Assembly (NCBI RefSeq): GCF_900312995.1
Contig: NZ_ONZI01000004.1
Location: 62,001 to 126,000, forward strand
Reading direction: 5' to 3'
Origin: Kushneria phyllosphaerae
Lineage (GTDB): Bacteria; Pseudomonadota; Gammaproteobacteria; Pseudomonadales; Halomonadaceae
DNA length: 64,000 bases
Shown: positions 61,827 to 64,000 of the stretch, in pieces
How positions within the stretch are numbered: position 1 is the first letter of the stretch
How the letters are laid out: the number at the start of each line of letters is the position of its first letter
Translations under genes and position numbers: made by a program
Notes under the pieces: generated by a model
Told to the model about the DNA's origin: nothing
Databases searched by the model: none
The model's input: the letters and a program-made list of their open reading frames with translations, nothing else

Positions 61827-63245
61827 TTACTTTTCGAGCGGGATAATGCTTATGCCCTCATGTTCGTTGACAAGAAAGCGCGTCAGGATCTTGTAGGTAT
61901 CGGCATCAAAGGCAATGTCCTGCGCAGCCGGCGCCGCATTCAGATCTTCCACACTGCCGAGATAGCACCAGTGGTCCACCAGGTGGTAAACCACCTCCTG
62001 ATCACTGGCCATTTCTCTGAAGGCCACGCGGCCCTCCCAGGGCCAGTGTCTGATACGCAGGCTTTCAAGCGCCTCGCGAGCGCGCAGGGTATGCGATTCC
62101 AGACTTTCCTGATCGCAGCAGGCGCCGGCACAGCGTCCGATCTGATAGGCAAAGCAGCGCCCCTTGCCTCGCTCCAGCCCCATGACGCGCGGGCATAGAC
62201 GCTGCTGTTCCACGATGCTTGTCAGCGCCTGAGTGGCCTCTCTTCGCGACCGAAACATGCCGTAGCGTGTGCCTGACACATCCTCGTGCAGCGTTTTTTG
62301 TCCGGCCAGTTGCGGCGCCTGCGCGTCCGTTGGCCAGTACCAGGTATGAAGCCCGGCGCTGCGGCGTAGCCGGCGGTTATAAATGGGGGAGAGCTGTTTG
62401 ATCAGACGTGCCTCAAGCAGCTGCGCTCCAAGATCGCCCGCGGTTTCATGCCATTCAAGATGACGCGTCTGCTGACAGATTTTCATCTCACGATCGTTAC
62501 GGTGATCGTTATTGAAATGGCTCAGCACTCTGGAGCGCAGATTGATGCTCTTGCCCACATAAAGGGGCAGCTGATTATGCCCATAAAAAAGATAGACGCC
62601 GGGCCGGGAGGGGATCTCATCAAGAAGCCCGGGGTCAAGCTGCGCGGGAAGACTGCGCCGACGCTCCTGATCAAGTACCCGAGTCTCGATCTGCTCGGTA
62701 CAGTGATGCCTGGACCAATACTGCCAGATGGAAAACAGTGTCATGGTATCCCCCATCGCCCTATGGCGTGGCAAATGCGGCTCAAGCTGATAGCGCGTCA
62801 AAAGAGCGTCCAGACCGTGATGGTGCGAGCTCTTGTCCAGCGCTCGCGACAGCTTGAGCGTACAGACGACGCGTCGTCGGAACTCGCGCCCCATCCGCCG
62901 AAACTCGTTACGCAAAAAGCTGTAATCAAAGCGAGCGTTATGGGCAACGAGCCAGCCGTCTCCCAGCCACTGTTCGAATCTGTCGGCGATATCCTCAAAT
63001 ACCGGCGCGCCCGCCACCAGCGCATTGTCGATACCGGTCAGCGTGGCAATGCGCTCGGGGATATCAATGTCCGGATCCACCAGCGACTCGAAGCGATCAA
63101 CAATCCGACCATCCAATACACGAAGGGCTGCAATTTCGGTAATACGGTCCCTGGTAGCGCGCGTGCCGGTGGTTTCAAGATCAATAAAGATCAGCGGCGT
63201 ATCCGCCAGTGGCGGGTGCGTCTGCCCGCCTGGATGAGACGACAT
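61827..63245 (-). CDS. DnaQ-like exonuclease fused to GIY-YIG (UvrC/Cho-like) domain
   Basis: A 472-residue fusion. The N-terminal half is a DEDDh 3'-5' exonuclease (FIDLETTGTRATRDRITEIA near residue 19, HNARFDYSFLRNEF near 100, and HRAMGDT near 160). After residue about 210 comes a GIY-YIG endonuclease core: RPGVYLFYGHNQLPLYVGKSINLRSRVLSHF. A UvrC/Cho-like C-terminal part with CPRVMGLERGKGRCFAYQIGRCAGACC follows, with clustered cysteines. From ATG 63245 behind GGGAG. Suggests a damage-excision nuclease with built-in exonuclease; similar fusions are known in some bacteria, function not well established. Confidence 0.9.
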   Translation of the reverse strand: MSSHPGGQTHPPLADTPLIFIDLETTGTRATRDRITEIAALRVLDGRIVDRFESLVDPDIDIPERIATLTGIDNALVAGAPVFEDIADRFEQWLGDGWLVAHNARFDYSFLRNEFRRMGREFRRRVVCTLKLSRALDKSSHHHGLDALLTRYQLEPHLPRHRAMGDTMTLFSIWQYWSRHHCTEQIETRVLDQERRRSLPAQLDPGLLDEIPSRPGVYLFYGHNQLPLYVGKSINLRSRVLSHFNNDHRNDREMKICQQTRHLEWHETAGDLGAQLLEARLIKQLSPIYNRRLRRSAGLHTWYWPTDAQAPQLAGQKTLHEDVSGTRYGMFRSRREATQALTSIVEQQRLCPRVMGLERGKGRCFAYQIGRCAGACCDQESLESHTLRAREALESLRIRHWPWEGRVAFREMASDQEVVYHLVDHWCYLGSVEDLNAAPAAQDIAFDADTYKILTRFLVNEHEGISIIPLEK

Positions 63246-63384
63246 GACCGGAGTCTCCCGACGCCTGTAGCGTCGTGCTGGAACACAAAAAAATGAACAC
63301 GCCTGCAGACAAGCCATGACGGCCGCAGGCGAAGCACTTCATTCAGGATAGGTAGTGAAACGTCAGGATGGGAAACGAGAGGTG

Positions 63385-63837
63385 TTAACGGCTGGTCACG
63401 CGAGAAATCGAATCAGGCACCAGGTGTGGATTATCGGCCAGAAAGCGATGCATGGCGGCGACGGTTTCATCGCTGCAGTGATGCTCAATACCTTCGGAAT
63501 CGGCACGTGCAATGCTTTCGGGCACTCCAAGTGCCAAAAGCGCCTGCAACACGACACTGTGGCGTGCCGCCACCTTATGGGCCAGCTCTTCTCCCTGCTC
63601 GGTCAAAAAGATACCCCGGTAGGGACGCGCATTGACCAGCCCGTCACGCTTGAGCCGCGTGACGACCTTGGAGACGGCCGCCGGGCTGACACCGAAACGG
63701 TCAGCAAGATCACTGGCACGCGCTTCCCCCAGATGACGATGCAGATGCGCGATTTCCTCCACATAGTCCTCTACCAGTTCACGCTGGTGATCCTGGCGCA
63801 CGCGCTCAAAATGTTCGTGGTGGGACGTTGATGGCAT
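63385..63837 (-). CDS. mntR: Manganese-responsive regulator MntR
   Basis: DtxR/MntR-family repressor of manganese uptake. The 150-residue protein has the winged HTH (ARASDLADRFGVSPAAVSKVVTRLKRDGLV, near residues 40-69) and a dimerisation/metal-binding part with LTEQGEELAHKVAARH and the signature ADSEGIEHHCSDETV. It carries an N-terminal extension typical of the gammaproteobacterial MntR with His/Glu residues. Divergent region to the right edge likely contains its promoter: TATAAT on the minus strand near 63895. A manganese transporter is expected beyond the edge but not seen. Confidence 0.94.
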   Translation of the reverse strand: MPSTSHHEHFERVRQDHQRELVEDYVEEIAHLHRHLGEARASDLADRFGVSPAAVSKVVTRLKRDGLVNARPYRGIFLTEQGEELAHKVAARHSVVLQALLALGVPESIARADSEGIEHHCSDETVAAMHRFLADNPHLVPDSISRVTSR

Positions 63838-64000
63838 GACTCTCTCTTGATCGATCGCCGAAACGGAAATAAAAGTAACACATAAAAGTTGACTATTATA
63901 ATAAGGATTGTAAACAACGCCGTATTCAACAACCTCTGTCCAAAGCTGCCCCTGGACCTTTATTTCAAAGGCCCGTGACCCTTTTTATGTACTCGAGTTT
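63838..64000. other. Intergenic region upstream of mntR, to window edge
   Basis: An AT-rich 163-bp stretch holding the mntR promoter (a TATAAT on the minus strand). I looked for the E. coli-type MntR palindrome and did not find a clear one. An ATG at 63987 begins an open frame cut by the edge, too short to judge. Confidence 0.5.

Noticed and set aside
1..64000. Searched for CRISPR arrays, insertion sequences, prophage genes, toxin-antitoxin or restriction systems.
   Set aside because: No regularly spaced repeats, transposase or integrase motifs, or defence-type domains are visible; the window looks like core chromosome.

Overview
The window looks like chromosomal DNA of a halophilic gammaproteobacterium, most likely of the Halomonadaceae (Halomonas/Kushneria type; inference from gene order and protein style, not tested). 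It is moderately GC-rich and densely packed with core genes. I see no insertion sequence, prophage, CRISPR array or rRNA operon.

Layout. 1-8.7 kb: the 5' end of proS, a tiny lipoprotein, an outer-membrane beta-barrel protein, miaE, lpxH, ppiB, glnS, cysS, folD and a tRNA cluster (Pro-UGG, Arg-UCU and two tandem His-GUG copies). 8.7-17.2 kb: the protein quality-control cluster tig-clpP-clpX-lon-hupB-ppiD. 17.3-23.8 kb: an MDR oxidoreductase, then a translationally coupled queuosine operon on the minus strand (queC-queE-two-domain QueD-like-YkgJ), a CBS-pair protein, a hypothetical protein, a lipoprotein and a rhomboid protease. 24-26.2 kb: eutBC, the AdoCbl-dependent ethanolamine ammonia-lyase. 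26.2-43.5 kb: a large late cobalamin block. A minus-strand operon (ChlI/ChlD-like chelatase motor-cobO-cobB-cobE-cobW-cobN-cobQ) sits behind a cobalamin riboswitch, and a divergent plus-strand operon (cobT-cobS-cobU-cobC-cbiB-cobD-bluB) completes nucleotide-loop assembly. 43.8-48.6 kb: small lipoproteins and membrane proteins (one Pmp3/YqaE-like), a PP1-type phosphatase, tRNA-Pro-GGG, a gap with two orphan terminators that may mark small RNAs, an alpha/beta hydrolase and an omega-amidase. 48.7-54.3 kb: a yejABEF peptide/microcin C-type ABC importer. 54.3-64 kb: gloB divergent from methyltransferase-rnhA-dnaQ (same order as in E. coli), nudC, an SCP2 protein, sohB, an ArsR regulator, the queuosine-precursor transporter yhhQ, a YbfF-type esterase, an exonuclease/GIY-YIG fusion and mntR.

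How the parts fit. The cobalamin block encodes cobyrinate a,c-diamidation, cobalt insertion, adenosylation, final amidations, aminopropanol attachment, oxygen-dependent lower-ligand synthesis (BluB) and nucleotide joining. The corrin-ring methyltransferases of the early pathway are not in the window, so they must lie elsewhere or the cell salvages precursors. Ethanolamine ammonia-lyase, which uses the product, lies directly against the end of the B12 operon with overlapping 3' ends. Queuosine functions appear twice: synthesis (queC/E/D) and a precursor transporter (yhhQ) with a possible preQ1-like leader.

No wholly new multi-gene system is evident. The most unusual features are the QueD-like protein whose two T-fold halves seem to split the catalytic residues, the one-protein chelatase motor with an intact AAA+ site, the exonuclease/GIY-YIG fusion and the orphan terminators.
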